In this document: piece after piece, positions 53,785 to 64,000 of the stretch
Layout: each line of letters opens with the position of its first letter
Position numbering within the stretch: position 1 is the first letter of the stretch
Source of the DNA: Trichosporon coremiiforme
Taxonomy: Eukaryota > Basidiomycota > Tremellomycetes > Trichosporonales > Trichosporonaceae
Direction: 5' to 3'
Length of the DNA stretch: 64,000 nucleotides
NCBI GenBank assembly: GCA_039545355.1
Contig: BCJJ01000002.1
Coordinates: forward strand, 2,243,867-2,307,866
Translations under genes and position numbers: made by a program
Notes under the pieces: generated by a model
The model's database searches: none
Seen by the model: the letters and a program-made list of their open reading frames with translations, nothing else
What the model was told of the DNA's origin: nothing

Positions 53785-53970
53785 GTGACGCAAAACATAA
53801 TGCAGGCGCTGAAGGCTTCCGACACCAGCATGGCTGACACGGTCAACAGCGCCGGTTTCTGCGATCTGCGGTGTTCACCGGTCAGCGATGACGAAATCGT
53901 TCTGATCGAATACCGGTCTAGGCGCAAGCGTAGGCGTAAGGCAATCAATCCATACGCATGGGCGCGTTAA
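53785..53970 (+). pseudogene. Truncated paralogue of the LEYR-family gene
   Basis: A 61-codon open frame whose residues 5-50 align with the conserved C-terminal block of the gene ending at 55422. GFCDLRCSPVSDDEIVLIEYR corresponds to GFRNATCSPFEDDEITFLEYR downstream, followed in both by an Arg/Lys run. The N-terminal three quarters of the family protein are missing immediately upstream, so this is a partial duplicate, possibly still expressed as a small protein. Confidence 0.6.
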
Positions 53971-54139
53971 GAAGTGATGAGAGCGACTCTGATGTCTGGG
54001 CATCAGCAATTTGCAACCCAGCGCCAGAAGTTGAGTGCATCCGTCCCATGATGCCTGCGCCGTATCTGTACCCTAACCGGTGTGCACTACTCCAGAGTTT
54101 TAGCTGCATTACATTTCAGCATCTTAGCCTCTTCACTGT

Positions 54140-55422
54140 ATGACGTACACGCCGCCTAAGGATGGCAGTGAGCCTTTCCAATGCAAAGCCGAGGTCATGG
54201 TCGAGTGCGAGCACGAGAAGGTAAGCAGCAGAGTACCGCCGGATGATAACATTGCAGGTCTTCAAGATCATTGTCCAGCCTCCTCTAAGCAACCATCGAG
54301 ACTTCAATTTCTGGCCGTCCATTGATGGAAACAAAATTGAAGGTTTTGGGAATACGGGTTGGGCTTCCCCCAGCAGGTCTCGATCTGCGACAGGTTAGAG
54401 GTCGTCAACGACGGCTCGATGGTGCGCAGGGCCCTGCGTTTCATGAAGTTGGTATGTTAAGTTGGTATGTTTTGGGCAAAAGATCACGCTGAAGTCGTCC
54501 GGGCTTGGGTAGAGGGAGAGAAGCCCGACAAGCGCGTTTCGGGTGACGAGCTCGGCACCATCGAGGTCAAGCTTAGCATGGGCGTGCCCCGTGCGACCTC
54601 GAACCATCATCCGCACATCTCGCAGCAGCCGCGGCCCACCGTCGATGAGAAAGTCAAGAAAGTAAGTGCAATCGAAAAGGAAGACGGCTAATGCTTCAGG
54701 TTCGCTTGACGTCAGACGTTGGGTGAGTGAGAAGATTGCTGACTGGCTAGTGGCGAGGTGGTCGGCCTATACGAGTATACTCATCTGATCCGGCTGCACC
54801 CGGATCCCCAGACACCCTCTTGCTCAGTCAAGTTCACCGTGAGTTGTGTGTCGAACTGCGGTGAAACTGACTCATGCAGTATGCGACCAGCGGCGTCGCC
54901 ACCGCCCTCCTTAAGGAAGTGAAAGAGGGCACCCGCAACAGGGCCGGGTTCCGCAACGCGACCTGCTCGCCCTTCGAGGACGACGAGATCACCTTCCTCG
55001 AGTACCGCCCTGCCGTGAAGCGGGAGCGATCGAACAGCGTTCTGTCCAGCCTGTCGAGTCCCCTTGAAAGCTCCGCTGAGGGTAACGTCGACGACGAGGA
55101 CAATGGCAAGAAGAGTAAGCGCGTGTCCAAGAAGCAGCGGTCGGTGAAGAACGAGCTCATTAGCGCTGAGGGTGGACCCGGTCCGTCAACTGTGCACCGC
55201 GGCAAGAGGAAGTTGCGATCCATTGCGATCCATTGCGATCCAAACGAGGTAAGGACGGGCGTTTCGTCCGGTCTCGGTAGTCCTGAAAGCCAATCCCGTC
55301 CCCTGTCCTCGCCGGTCTCCCTGCGCTCCAGGAGATCTCGAGCCTATCCATACGTGAACGAGACTGCCGCTGTTGCCGTGAGCGGGGTTAAGACTATGGA
55401 TATGCATCTGTTTAACTGCTGA
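54140..55422 (+). CDS. Fungal-specific LEYR-family protein (DUF7918-like), frame problems in 5' half
   Basis: The 5' part encodes MTYTPPKDGSEPFQCKAEV, a 38-nt intron, then VFKIIVQPPLSNHRDFNFW and IDGNKIEGFG. LEVVNDGSMVRRALRFMKL and VRAWVEGEKPDKRVSGDELG follow, but in two further frames without credible introns between them. From about 54480 on the exons join cleanly (ending at 54660; about 54701-54722, 54752-54840 and 54881-55422), giving GTIEVKLSMGVP, EVVGLYEYTHLIRLHPDP, and GFRNATCSPFEDDEITFLEYR with a Ser/Glu/Lys-rich, probably nuclear tail. The order resembles fungal DUF7918 proteins of unknown role. The gene may be a recent pseudogene, or be translated from a Met at 54467. Confidence 0.5.
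54446..54471 (+). repeat. 13-bp tandem duplication in the LEYR-family gene
   Basis: AAGTTGGTATGTT occurs twice in direct succession (54446-54458 and 54459-54471). As 13 is not a multiple of three, it shifts the frame if within coding sequence. Confidence 0.85.
55213..55240 (+). repeat. Tandem repeat of 10-bp unit TTGCGATCCA
   Basis: Nearly three copies in tandem inside the 3' part of the LEYR-family gene. Each unit change would shift the frame. Confidence 0.8.
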
Positions 55423-55484
55423 TAGTGTCTAATGACAACTGGCTTTCATATTTTGTCAGTAAGGCTACAACGGGATCTTGGTGT

Positions 55485-56874
55485 TTAGTTGGGACGGATG
55501 GCGAGCTTGAGGGCCTTGCGCGAGTTCATCTTGTCCATGGCCTCCTGCCACTGGTCAAGGGTGTAGACGTCGGTGACCATGCCCTTGACGTTGATCTTGC
55601 CTCCGTCGAGCAGGGCAATGGCGCGGGGGAAGCAGTAGGCCTGGGAGAAGGAGCCGATGATGCGGAGCTCGTCGCCGAAGATCTTGGCCGGGTGCCAGGT
55701 CACGGTCGCGCTGTCCTCGTACACGCCGTAGACGAGGAGGGTTCCGCCGCGGGCGACGTAGTTGATCGAGTCGTTGACAATCTTCTGCACACCGGTGCAC
55801 TCGGCGACAACGTCGAAGCCGAACGGGTTGTCCTTCTTGATCTGCTCCCACTGTGCACCGGGGTTCGAGCGGTCGAGGTCGATGTACTCGTCGGCGGCGT
55901 CAAGCTTGCGCGCAAGGTCCATCTTGACACCGGCGTTGGCCGCGATGGTGACCTTAGAGGCGCCGCCCATCCTCATGAGCTGAGCGAGGATGAGACCGGT
56001 CGGGCCAGCACCGATGAGGAGGACTGTAGCGCCGAAGGGCATCTTGAGCTTGTCCATGCCGTGGATAGCGCATGAGGCGGGCTCAAGAAGGGTAGCCTCC
56101 TCGTCGGAGAGATTCTGGATCTTGTAGCACTTCTCGAAGGGGTAGCGGATGTACTCGGCGAAACCACCGTCGGAGCGGACACCGGCAGCAGCGAAGTTCT
56201 CGCACATCAGAACCTCGCCGCGGCGGCAGTAGTGGCAGTGCCCACAGGTCGATCCGACGTCGGCGGCGACCTTGTCGCCGAGCTCGAAGCCAGAAACCTC
56301 ATCGCCCATAGCAACAATCTTGCCGACGGCCTCGTGGCCAGGGATAAGCGGGAACTTGGGGTTGAAGTCACCCTGAACGTTAGCTGTGTCAAAGACTTCT
56401 CGGGACCAGCTGAGCGGCTGAGACGGTGGGATGTGGAGGGCGCACAGCGATTGCCAGAAGCATGAAATCCAGGCTGGCACCGCCCACCAAGGAAGCACGA
56501 AGCGGCTTCGAGCGAGGGCCCTGTGACCTGTGGAGCCTCCGCGTACGTGCCCGCCTGAGAGCGGTAACAGTACGCCAGTGCGCTACCACATGTCTGCTCA
56601 TTGCATCGCTCGCAACTCACCTCGTGGATGTGTCCGTCGGTTCCACAGAAGCCGCAAATGAGGACTGGGGGTTAGCTCTAGTCGGAACAATCAAGGCAGC
56701 ATCATTATGGACTTACCCTGGAGGAGGATGTCGCGGGGGCCGACCTTGGGGATGGGGACCTGCTTCACCTCGAACTCGCGGGGCTGCTGTCAGCAAACAT
56801 GCGCATACTGCAAATCTCACCTTCTCGTAGACGAGCGCCTTCATCGTGCCGGTAGGAACAGTACCCTTGACCAT
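55485..56874 (-). CDS. Zinc-dependent medium-chain dehydrogenase, arabinitol/sorbitol type
   Basis: NAD(P)-dependent polyol or alcohol oxidation. Spliced as complement(join(55485..56372,56621..56664,56717..56786,56821..56874)), 351 aa, in frame. Catalytic zinc ligands are in [13 protein letters not shown] and [13 protein letters not shown]; the structural zinc Cys cluster is [15 protein letters not shown]. The nucleotide-binding motif is [18 protein letters not shown], followed by [10 protein letters not shown]. Overall similarity in memory is to fungal D-arabinitol dehydrogenases and to sorbitol/threonine dehydrogenases, so the substrate is uncertain. The third intron is 248 nt, long for this locus. 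The short first exons were placed by phase. Confidence 0.9.
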
Positions 56875-58932
56875 TGTCTGCTGTTAGCTCAAGGCGGTCT
56901 GTTCGAGAGCCAAGAGGAAGCTGCTCAGTGAGGGGAGGATGTACTGACGATTGCTTTTGTGTGGATAGGTAGAGAGAGATAGAGGTGGGAGATATGAGAG
57001 AAATCAAAGATGACACGTTGTGCGGTGGTTAAACTGGGGAGTGCCGAGTGCCGCGGGTGGGGTTGGACTGGAGGGCGCTGTCGGTTGTCTGAGCTCCCCC
57101 GGTCCTTCAGTCGGTGCCAAGGAACGGCCGGCGTGTCAGGCGTCGGTGACCCGAGGCTCGCGTCGGGGGGCGCAGCACAGGCGAGCGGAGCTTGACTTCC
57201 TCTAGTCTCCTTGCTACCTCTGGTGGTTTCGTGGGAACAAGACAAGTGATTCGGGGTGACAGACGCAGTGTGTGACGTAGTGCGCGCCCCCTGCATGCGC
57301 TATTTTCTTCCCCTTTGGGCAAATTACCGCCCAGGTGTGCCCAGCTGCTCAGGGTTCCACCGCAGGAGGATGCCTCACGCCTCAGGGCTAGCAGGACTGG
57401 CAGCGCGGGTTTCATCCTGTGCTGTAGACCGCAAGATAGCCCGCACGACGTCATCCTCACTCCGCCTCACGTATCGACGCAGACGCGTACACGCGTTCTG
57501 CAGCTCACAGCTCAGCGGTAGCGTCCCACTACTCTGGTACGCTGGGCCGTCATGTGCTGCGCCCGCGTGTCCGAAATAGATGGACGGAGGGCCGAAAGCG
57601 ATATCATGCACGCAACTAAGGGCCGGCCTTATCTTTGGGGTCCGTCTGTGCGTCATGCTAGCAGCTGCGGCGATGTCATTTCGTGGGGACCCCCGATTTC
57701 CCCTCACCGCCCTGCGCGCCCTGCGAGCTAGCGGCGAGGGCCCTCGACCAGCCGCCGAGCCCGCTCAGCCCGCTCAGCCAACCACGGCACTCGGAGTCCG
57801 CATCTTGCCTCGCTTGCCGGCCTCGGGCGTCACGGCGTGGCGTCGCGCATGCCTCCCCGGTCTCCCCCCACGCCGTGCCATGCCGTGCCCACTTTGCAAG
57901 GTGTGTCTGTCGGATGCTCGATCGTGTGTCAAGCTGGTCACTCGCTTAGGAACACAGGAACACATTGCACGACTGTCGCGCGATCACTCAGAACGAGGAA
58001 GACATGGTCGGTATCTGCTAGGTGTCAGTATGACAGGCAACGTCGCCGAACGGGCCGCCAACGGGGTCCGGGATCTCCGGATCCTTCCGAGCCGCCGTCA
58101 GGCTGACCTCGAGAAGTTGCGAGAAGCGTTCAAGAGAGCGGCCGCGAAACCCGCATTGGCCGTCCGAGAAGGTCGTTCCCTAACTTCTATGTCTTCAGCG
58201 GATAAGGAAGGTCACTGATCGTTGGTGTGACGTGCCGATCGTACAAGGCTGAGGAAGACCCCTCAAGGCAATCCGAGGAAGGCACACAACACACACAGAC
58301 TGTCCGAGGAAGACAAGCAAAGCGGCTCGTATTCGCCGTCAACGCCGTGCCAAGCCCTCTGCAGTGGTGTCGGCAGAGCCTCTGCAACGCCACCCTGGTA
58401 GCTCAACCCACTGACTTCCAAGCCACCCACGCCAGCGCCTACATGTGCACTTCCATGTGCCTGGGTGGTGTGTGCATCGATAGGTACTATCAGCTTGTGA
58501 CCATTCATGCCGTTGACACTGTGGTGACTCTTCTGCAACATGGCGCGCGAGTGAGATCCTCAGATTGATCAGAAGATCAGAAGAGTAGGCTGCATGCTAT
58601 CAGCTCAAGCATATTGTTAGCGAAATGCCTGGTGGCATGATGCGAGCTTGCCAGATCTCACCGATCTCACCTCAAATCGCTCATCCAACACCTGAAACGT
58701 GGCCGTACCGTCCTGTCACGTTGACTTACGCGCTTAACTCCGCGCCGACAGACCCGTTGCCTAACCGTAAACCTAAGTTTTGACTGGGTGCTGACGTCTG
58801 ACCACGCGTGAGTGCTAGTTTTCAGACCATTGCTGCAACGGCAAACGCGTAATCGTGCATACGGCGGCATTATGTACTATACATTATCAACTATGTCGGT
58901 GCAGGGTATCAGATGCGGAACTGGTAGGCGTG
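56875..58932. other. 2-kb region between the dehydrogenase and HDA1 genes, no gene called
   Basis: It includes the dehydrogenase promoter and the 3' flank of the deacetylase gene. A 212-codon open frame at 57580-58218 (+) and a 113-codon one at 58227-58568 (+) are longer than expected but show no domain. The second has some codon bias and several Cys (WCRQSLC, MCTSMCLGGVC). Confidence 0.4.
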
Positions 58933-61249
58933 CTAAGCCGCGGGGATGGGCTCTCCATTGACGGCGGGGCCAGTAGGGAGTTTGGATGCGACGAACTCCT
59001 TGATCTGTGGCATCGAGTCGTTCAGGACATCGACGACCTTTGCCTTGTCGCTCGTGTGGATCTGGCCGCCGAGGCGGCGCCAGAGCCTTTCCTCATTCAT
59101 GAGCGGATGGCTCTTGGGAATGTAGATGCGGTTACTGGCTCTGAACCAGTTCCGCCGCGTCTCATTGTTGGGATCGACCCGGACGAGACTGTGCAACCCG
59201 CCAACCTGCACGACAGCCTTGACCTTGCTCTCGACGTCACGGTGGTTGATCAGCTCCATGACCGCTGCGCATCCCGAGCCGTGCCCTATGATAACGACGT
59301 TGTCCGCGTCGCTTAGGTCCACATAGTTGTCCCACAAATAGCGAAGGAGCTTGCCATCGCGCGGGTCGCCCTTGTTCGCGACCATGCGCGGACCCTCGCG
59401 GGGAAGGGTCGTCGGCAGCGCGCGCAGCATGTTCACGTCGATCAGCGTGTAGCCCCGCTCGCGCGTCCAGTCGACGACGGCGTCGGACGTGTCGAGCAGA
59501 TAGCTGTTCGTGAGCTGGATGTCAGTCGTGGCGACGCCGTCCGTCTCGACACGCAGGTTGCCAAAGTCGTGCACGAAGAGCACGAGCGTTGATCCAGGCG
59601 CAGCGTCGAAGAGCCCCTGGGAGGCAAGGACCTGGTTCGCGTACGCGTCGTCCAGCTCCTCACTCGCGAGCGGGATCGGGCACAGGCGGTACTTCTCGAA
59701 CAGGTGGTGGGCGCGGTAGATCTTGAGGATGTCCGGGATCGCGACGACCGACGCTTCGCACCCAGCCTCGGGCGGCTCACACGCCTTCACGTCCACACTC
59801 TTCCAGTAGCGACTCTGCACCTTCGCGACTTGTCGCACGACCTCGGTCGCCGCCTCGCTTGCCTCGACATGCGTCAGCTCCGCCGGCGTCTTGCCCAGCA
59901 GCACCTGCGCGACGGCGAGCGAGCTGTCACTAATAGCACGCAGATTGTACCCTCCCTCGAGGGCGACGACGAGCCGTCCCCCGGCGAGCGCGCTCAGCAT
60001 GTGCGTCATGTGCCCATATCCGGCTGGCGTGACGTGACACTGGCCGAGATGATCGCCGTCGGCCGCGTCGAAACCGGACGAGATGATGACGAGATCAGGC
60101 TCAAACTCGTACGCGATCGGCATCACGATCTTCTGGAACGCGTAGATGTAGTCTCCGTCGCCGAAACCTCCGCTCGGCCACGGGATGTTCACGCTCTTCC
60201 CCTCGCCTGGTCCCTCGCCCACCATGTCGAGCGCACCAAAGTCAGACGAAGGGTAGAACTTGCCTCCGTCGTGGCGGTGCAGAGAGATGTACAATACGTT
60301 CGAGTCGTTCCAGAACGCGCGCTGTGTTCCATTTCCGTGATGCACGTCCCTGCTGTCAGCTGAGAAGCCTAGGGGCCCAGATGCTTAGAAGCCACACGAG
60401 GTACTCTCAAGAGAACTCACCAATCCAGAATCAGAACCTTCTTCGCGAAATCCTCCTTCTGCATCTCTCGCGCTGCAACCGCGACATTGTTAAAGAAACA
60501 GAATCCCATGTGCTCATCCGGCTCGGCGTGATGTCCTGGCGGGCGCACGATCGCGAACGCGTTCCGCACCTGCCCGGTGCATACCGCCCTGCACGCCTGG
60601 ATGACGCCGCCGCATGACAGGCGTGCGCAGTGTGCCGTCTCGCGGTTGACGTACAGCGACAGGTTCTCGTAGTGCTGTTTCGTCTCCTGGATGTACCCGT
60701 CCGTGAACGCTTTGGAGGTCAGCGATCCGCCTTGGGTGGCGAGGTAGCGATGGCTCGCTGCATCTACTCACTCTCCGTTCCCTGCACTTTCAACCAGTGC
60801 TCATCACCATGGACAAGGCGGACCTGATCGAACGTGCATTCCCGCGACGGCAGAGCCTTCATGCGGCGGATGAGGCCGTTGTCCTTGAGGCGCGTGAAGA
60901 TACGCTTGATGCGCATCGGCTCCTCGGGATGGCCCTCGCCCGTGTCGTGGATGTCCTCTGTCGGTACATACCCATCCTGACAGTGCAGCATCATAAGCGG
61001 GTCGTACACATATCCGGTGCGGGCGATGCGCGCGCTTCCACCGTTGACGTTGTCGGCTGTAAGCGTCGTTGTATTTTGTACCGTCGCAAGCGCATTCGGG
61101 ACGGGGCTGCTCGTTCCGCTCGGCTCGACGGTGAGCACGGGTGTCTCCTTCTGCTGCGCTCCGGCCTCGATTGGCGGTGCAGGCGCTAGGGGCTGCAAGG
61201 GCACACTCGCGCCCGCAGCGCCGTCGACGTCCATCGCGTTCGAGTCCAT
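58933..61249 (-). CDS. HDA1: Class II histone deacetylase with C-terminal Arb2 domain (HDA1/Clr3 type)
   Basis: Removes acetyl groups from histone tails to silence chromatin. Spliced as complement(join(58933..60349,60421..60730,60772..61249)), 734 aa, in frame. After a low-complexity N terminus (about 1-75), the deacetylase core shows GYVYDPLMMLHC, HPEEPMRIKRIF, AIVRPPGHHAEPDEHMGFCF (the His-His pair) and LDWDVHHGNGTQ. The zinc-binding DxH is in that DVHHG. It continues VIISSGFDAADGDHLG and LEGGYNLRAI. From about residue 500 an Arb2-like alpha/beta-hydrolase-type domain follows, with IIGHGSGCAAVMELI. This two-domain order is that of yeast Hda1 and S. pombe Clr3. Confidence 0.95.
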
Positions 61250-62303
61250 GGCTATCGGCCGGCGATCGCGCTCCCACTGGGGTCTTTTAAGGCTGTGACA
61301 GCGCCGCTGAGGTCAGTGCTCTTGTCCCAGCTGCTGAGTGTGTCGGGTGGAAGCCTGCGTCCCGCGCCGAGGAGAGTGGTGACGGAGTCGGTTGGGAGCA
61401 GAGGCAACAACAATGCTTGATCGGCGGACATTTGAAGAGCCACAGATAATCAGGGCGCACGTGGGGATGCGTCCGCTAATGGCGAGCATTAGACGAAAAG
61501 CTAGTGGGCATGCATTAGGAAAGAGCTGATCAAAGGTAATGAGGAGAGATGTCCCACGGTAGCTCTTTGGAGGACGTTCACGTGACCTATATTGGCCCAG
61601 GAACCGCAGTTGGGCTGGCTGATTCAACAGCCGCAAAGCCGTGCTCTTATCATCGGGAATGGAGGCACAGATTTCCCACGGTGAGACAAGGATCAGCAAG
61701 GAACGCCCACCGGGGCCACGTGAGTGGAGGTGGGCACCAAGCCCGCCCTCGGGATGTTGGCAGCGCGCGATTGGAGGAAAACTCCGGGTGACGTTGTGCC
61801 GTGCTCCTATCGCGTAGTGACACTGGCGGCTGTGGGCTAATCGGGATATGAGAGGGGATCCCGGACATCTGCCATATCTGCCAACACGGCGAAATGAATC
61901 GAAATACAGCGCTCGTACGCCTCCACCTCCACCACAGAACGGCCCTCCGTTCGAAATTGGGCCTAGAAACTCGGCCCGGCTCCAAGTCAAATACACTAGA
62001 ACGGTGGAGGCTCGGTGCGTCGACATGACAACCTGCCGCATGACCCACACGTCCCAGATCAGTAGAGCAGCTGTTGGCGCTGCGAGGGCCGCGAGCCGCC
62101 GCTCTTCCGGTTCCCCGGGCGTCGACTTTGCTGCATCATTTAAGCAGACCCAGAGCCCCGCTGCCCAGGGTCTCGCTCCCAGGAATACCCCTAGTCGCAC
62201 AACGCCGACTCTCACCAGACGCCAACTCCCCCGCCAACTGTATAATTTCTCCACTGTATCTCTTCCCACCGCCCACATCTCTTCATCCCACAACATTCGC
62301 AAC
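61250..62303. other. Divergent intergenic region, HDA1 / AGX1
   Basis: About 1.05 kb between divergent starts. A 335-codon open frame on the minus strand (61313-62320) overlaps the AGX1 start on the other strand and has no recognisable motif, so it is not called. A leader-like CT/CA-rich stretch precedes the AGX1 ATG. Confidence 0.5.
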
Positions 62304-63980
62304 ATGACTACCGACTTCAAGCAGCAGCCTCACAAGCTCCTTGTCATCCCGGGGCCCATCGAGTTCTCAGACGGGGGTACGTGTCGCAAAGACGAAAAGC
62401 GGTCGAGGACGTCGGACGAAAGAAGAGCTCCGAGAAGTGATGGTTTGGTGTAGATGTGGTGTGTTTGGTGTGTGGCATCGCAGCCATCATCCTCCAGCTT
62501 TGTGGCGGCGAGCAAGGCACTAGCGCACCTACTCACCGAAGCTGTCTGGCGCTGCTCGCTGCCAAGCGGGCCGTGCAGCGCTGTAGAGCAGCAATCGGAC
62601 TTCCGAGCTCTCCGGAAGACCGACTGCCGGACAAGCTTGTGACGTGGTCCCGATGAGATCTCCAGCTAACCCATCCCAGTCCTTGGCGCCAATGCCGCCC
62701 CTGGCATGTCGCACGTCTCGCCGGCGTTCATCCCCGTCTTCGGCGACTGCATCCGCATGCTGAGGCAGGTCCTCTACGCCCCCAAGGGCCAGCCCATGCT
62801 CATCGCTGGTTCTGGAACCCTCGGCTGGGACGCTGCGGCCGTTAACCTTGTTGAGCCCGGAGAGAATGTCGTAAGTACTGAGTTTCCCACCGCTGCCTCT
62901 GCCTCGCGACACTTCAGAACCAGTCCGCCCCGATCGTTTCAGCTCCGCCTGACTCGATCTGGCACGGACTGTGGGGTCCGGGGAGTGGGGGAGCTGTGGT
63001 TTTGCGTTAGGCGCACCTGGATACGGCGGATACTGACCGCCCAGCTCGTCCTCAACCACGGCTACTTCGCCGACTCGTTCGCCGACTGCCTCAGGGCTTA
63101 CGGTGCCAACGTCGACGAGCTCAAGGCCAAGGTCGGTGGGATCGTCGACCCCAAGGACCTCGAGCAGGCCCTCCAGAAGAAGAAGTACAAGCTCGTCACC
63201 ATCACTCAGGTCGACACCTCGACCGGTGTCCTTTCCCCCGTCAAGCAGTACTCTGAGATCATCCACAAGACCTCGCCCAACTCGCTCATCGCTGTTGACG
63301 CCGTCTGCGCCGTAGCCTCTGAGGAGATCCGCTTCGACGACTGGGGCCTTGACGTCGTCATCTCCGCCACCCAGAAGGGACTCGGCGTTCCCCCTGGTCT
63401 CTCCGTCTGCATGCTCTCCGAGCGTGCCATCAAGACCATGGAGGCCCGCGACAGCATCCCTTCGTACTACATCTCTTGGAAGCGCTGGCTCCCCATCATG
63501 AGGGCTTACGAGGAGGGCCGCCCGATGTACTTCGCTACTCGTGAGTTGCCTTGCCATCAGTTTAACTGACGCCCAGCCCCCGTTCAGCTCATCTACTCGC
63601 TCCGCCAGGGTCTCAAGGAGATCCTCGAGGGTGACCTTTCCTTCGAGGACCGCCTCGCCCGCAACCGCGAGGTCTCGAACCGCGTCAAGGACGAGCTCGA
63701 GAAGCTCGGCTGCGGCTTCGTCCCCCTCTCGCGCGACATTGCCGCCAACGGCATGTCCGCCGTCCGCTACCCGGAGGGTGTCGCTGCCGCCGACGTCATC
63801 CCTAAGCTCGCCGAGCGTGACATCGTCGTTGCCGGTGGTCTCCACAAGGACATCGCCTCAGAGTACTTCCGTGTCGGCCACATGGGTGTCACTTCCGCCG
63901 ACCCCTCGCGCGGCGACGTCGACAAGATCATCAACGGCGTCAAGGCTGTCCTTGATGAGGCCAAGAAGAACAAGGCCTAG
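62304..63980 (+). CDS. AGX1: Alanine:glyoxylate aminotransferase
   Basis: PLP enzyme making glycine from glyoxylate and alanine. Spliced as join(62304..62376,62680..62870,63045..63540,63577..63980), 387 aa, in frame. Family motifs: IPGPIEFSDGVLGANAAPGMSHVSPAF at the start, IAGSGTLGWDAAAVNLV, LNHGYFADSFADC, VDTSTGVLSPV, and the PLP-lysine segment SATQKGLGVPPGLS. The C-terminal domain has HMGVTSADPSRGDV. No peroxisomal SKL tail (ends KNKA) and no clear mitochondrial presequence are seen, so a cytosolic location is likely. The first intron is 303 nt and the second 174 nt. Confidence 0.95.
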
Positions 63981-64000
63981 GGGCGTCTCTCGACTGCACC

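Noticed and set aside
57580..58218. 212-codon open frame on the plus strand
   Set aside because: No recognisable domain and an Arg/Ala/Pro-rich composition expected by chance here. Kept only as a note in the intergenic entry.
61313..62320. 335-codon open frame on the minus strand upstream of AGX1
   Set aside because: It overlaps the AGX1 first exon on the other strand and covers both promoters. No domain, odd composition (Trp/Arg/Val-rich), and typical of chance open frames in GC-rich DNA.
62529..63845. 438-codon open frame on the minus strand
   Set aside because: Antisense shadow of AGX1, including its introns.
1..64000. tRNA or rRNA genes, CRISPR arrays
   Set aside because: No convincing tRNA A/B box pair, rRNA segment or regularly spaced repeat array was seen by eye. 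A tRNAscan-SE run would settle tRNAs.

Overview
The window is nuclear DNA of a GC-rich basidiomycete yeast or fungus. Nearly every gene is split by short GT-AG introns (often 35-60 nt) with CTAAC/CTGAC-type branch sites, and third codon positions are rich in C and G. The protein flavours (URA3, LYS20-type homocitrate synthase, HDA1 with a C-terminal Arb2 domain, BRD8/Bdc1-like NuA4 subunit, VTT-domain protein) fit Tremellomycetes, most likely Trichosporonales. The species assignment is inference from style; nothing here names it.

Layout. 0.7-7.3 kb: URA3 (+), UFD1 (-), an RRM protein (+) and NUP35-type nucleoporin (-). 7.77-9.53 kb: a complete Tc1/mariner element with perfect 27-bp terminal inverted repeats and TA target duplication. 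10.4-21.6 kb: peroxisomal-type 2,4-dienoyl-CoA reductase (+), a large secreted glycosidase-like protein (-), a VTT membrane protein (+), a small single-pass membrane protein (+), a GFA-fold protein (-) and a small SET-domain protein (-). 21.6-24.5 kb: no intact gene, but scattered coding-like fragments. 24.5-31.3 kb: TauD-type dioxygenase (-), BRD8/Bdc1-like bromodomain protein (-), COP9 subunit 7 (+), COQ7 (-). 31.7-32.7 kb: an unrecognised, broken-looking gene (-). 32.9-39.2 kb: homocitrate synthase (-) with two introns of about 530 nt, divergent from importin-beta KAP95 (+).

39.6-55.4 kb is the accessory part. It holds three related small genes encoding a putative helix-turn-helix protein family (39.7, 40.3, 42.7 kb; one with an amber stop at codon 7, one with a frame-shifted middle), a one-pass membrane protein, a VWA protein, and then six small secreted beta-trefoil-like (ricin-B-lectin-like or related) genes on the same strand from 45.3 to 52.5 kb. 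Three of these are intact and three are disrupted, and five share a TATA box 55-60 nt before the start codon. A 147-bp foldback repeat sits inside the cluster. A fungal-specific gene with frame problems and a truncated paralogue follow at 53.8-55.4 kb.

55.5-64 kb returns to ordinary genes: a zinc alcohol/polyol dehydrogenase of the arabinitol/sorbitol type (-), HDA1-type histone deacetylase (-) and alanine:glyoxylate aminotransferase (+).

No operon-like coupling is expected. Functional themes are metabolism (pyrimidine, lysine, ubiquinone, beta-oxidation, glyoxylate, sulfonate and polyol use), chromatin and ubiquitin/NEDD8 regulation, nuclear transport, and a birth-and-death cluster of secreted carbohydrate-binding-like proteins. 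Exon joins below were placed by hand from splice motifs and checked for reading-frame sum; they have not been tested against transcripts.
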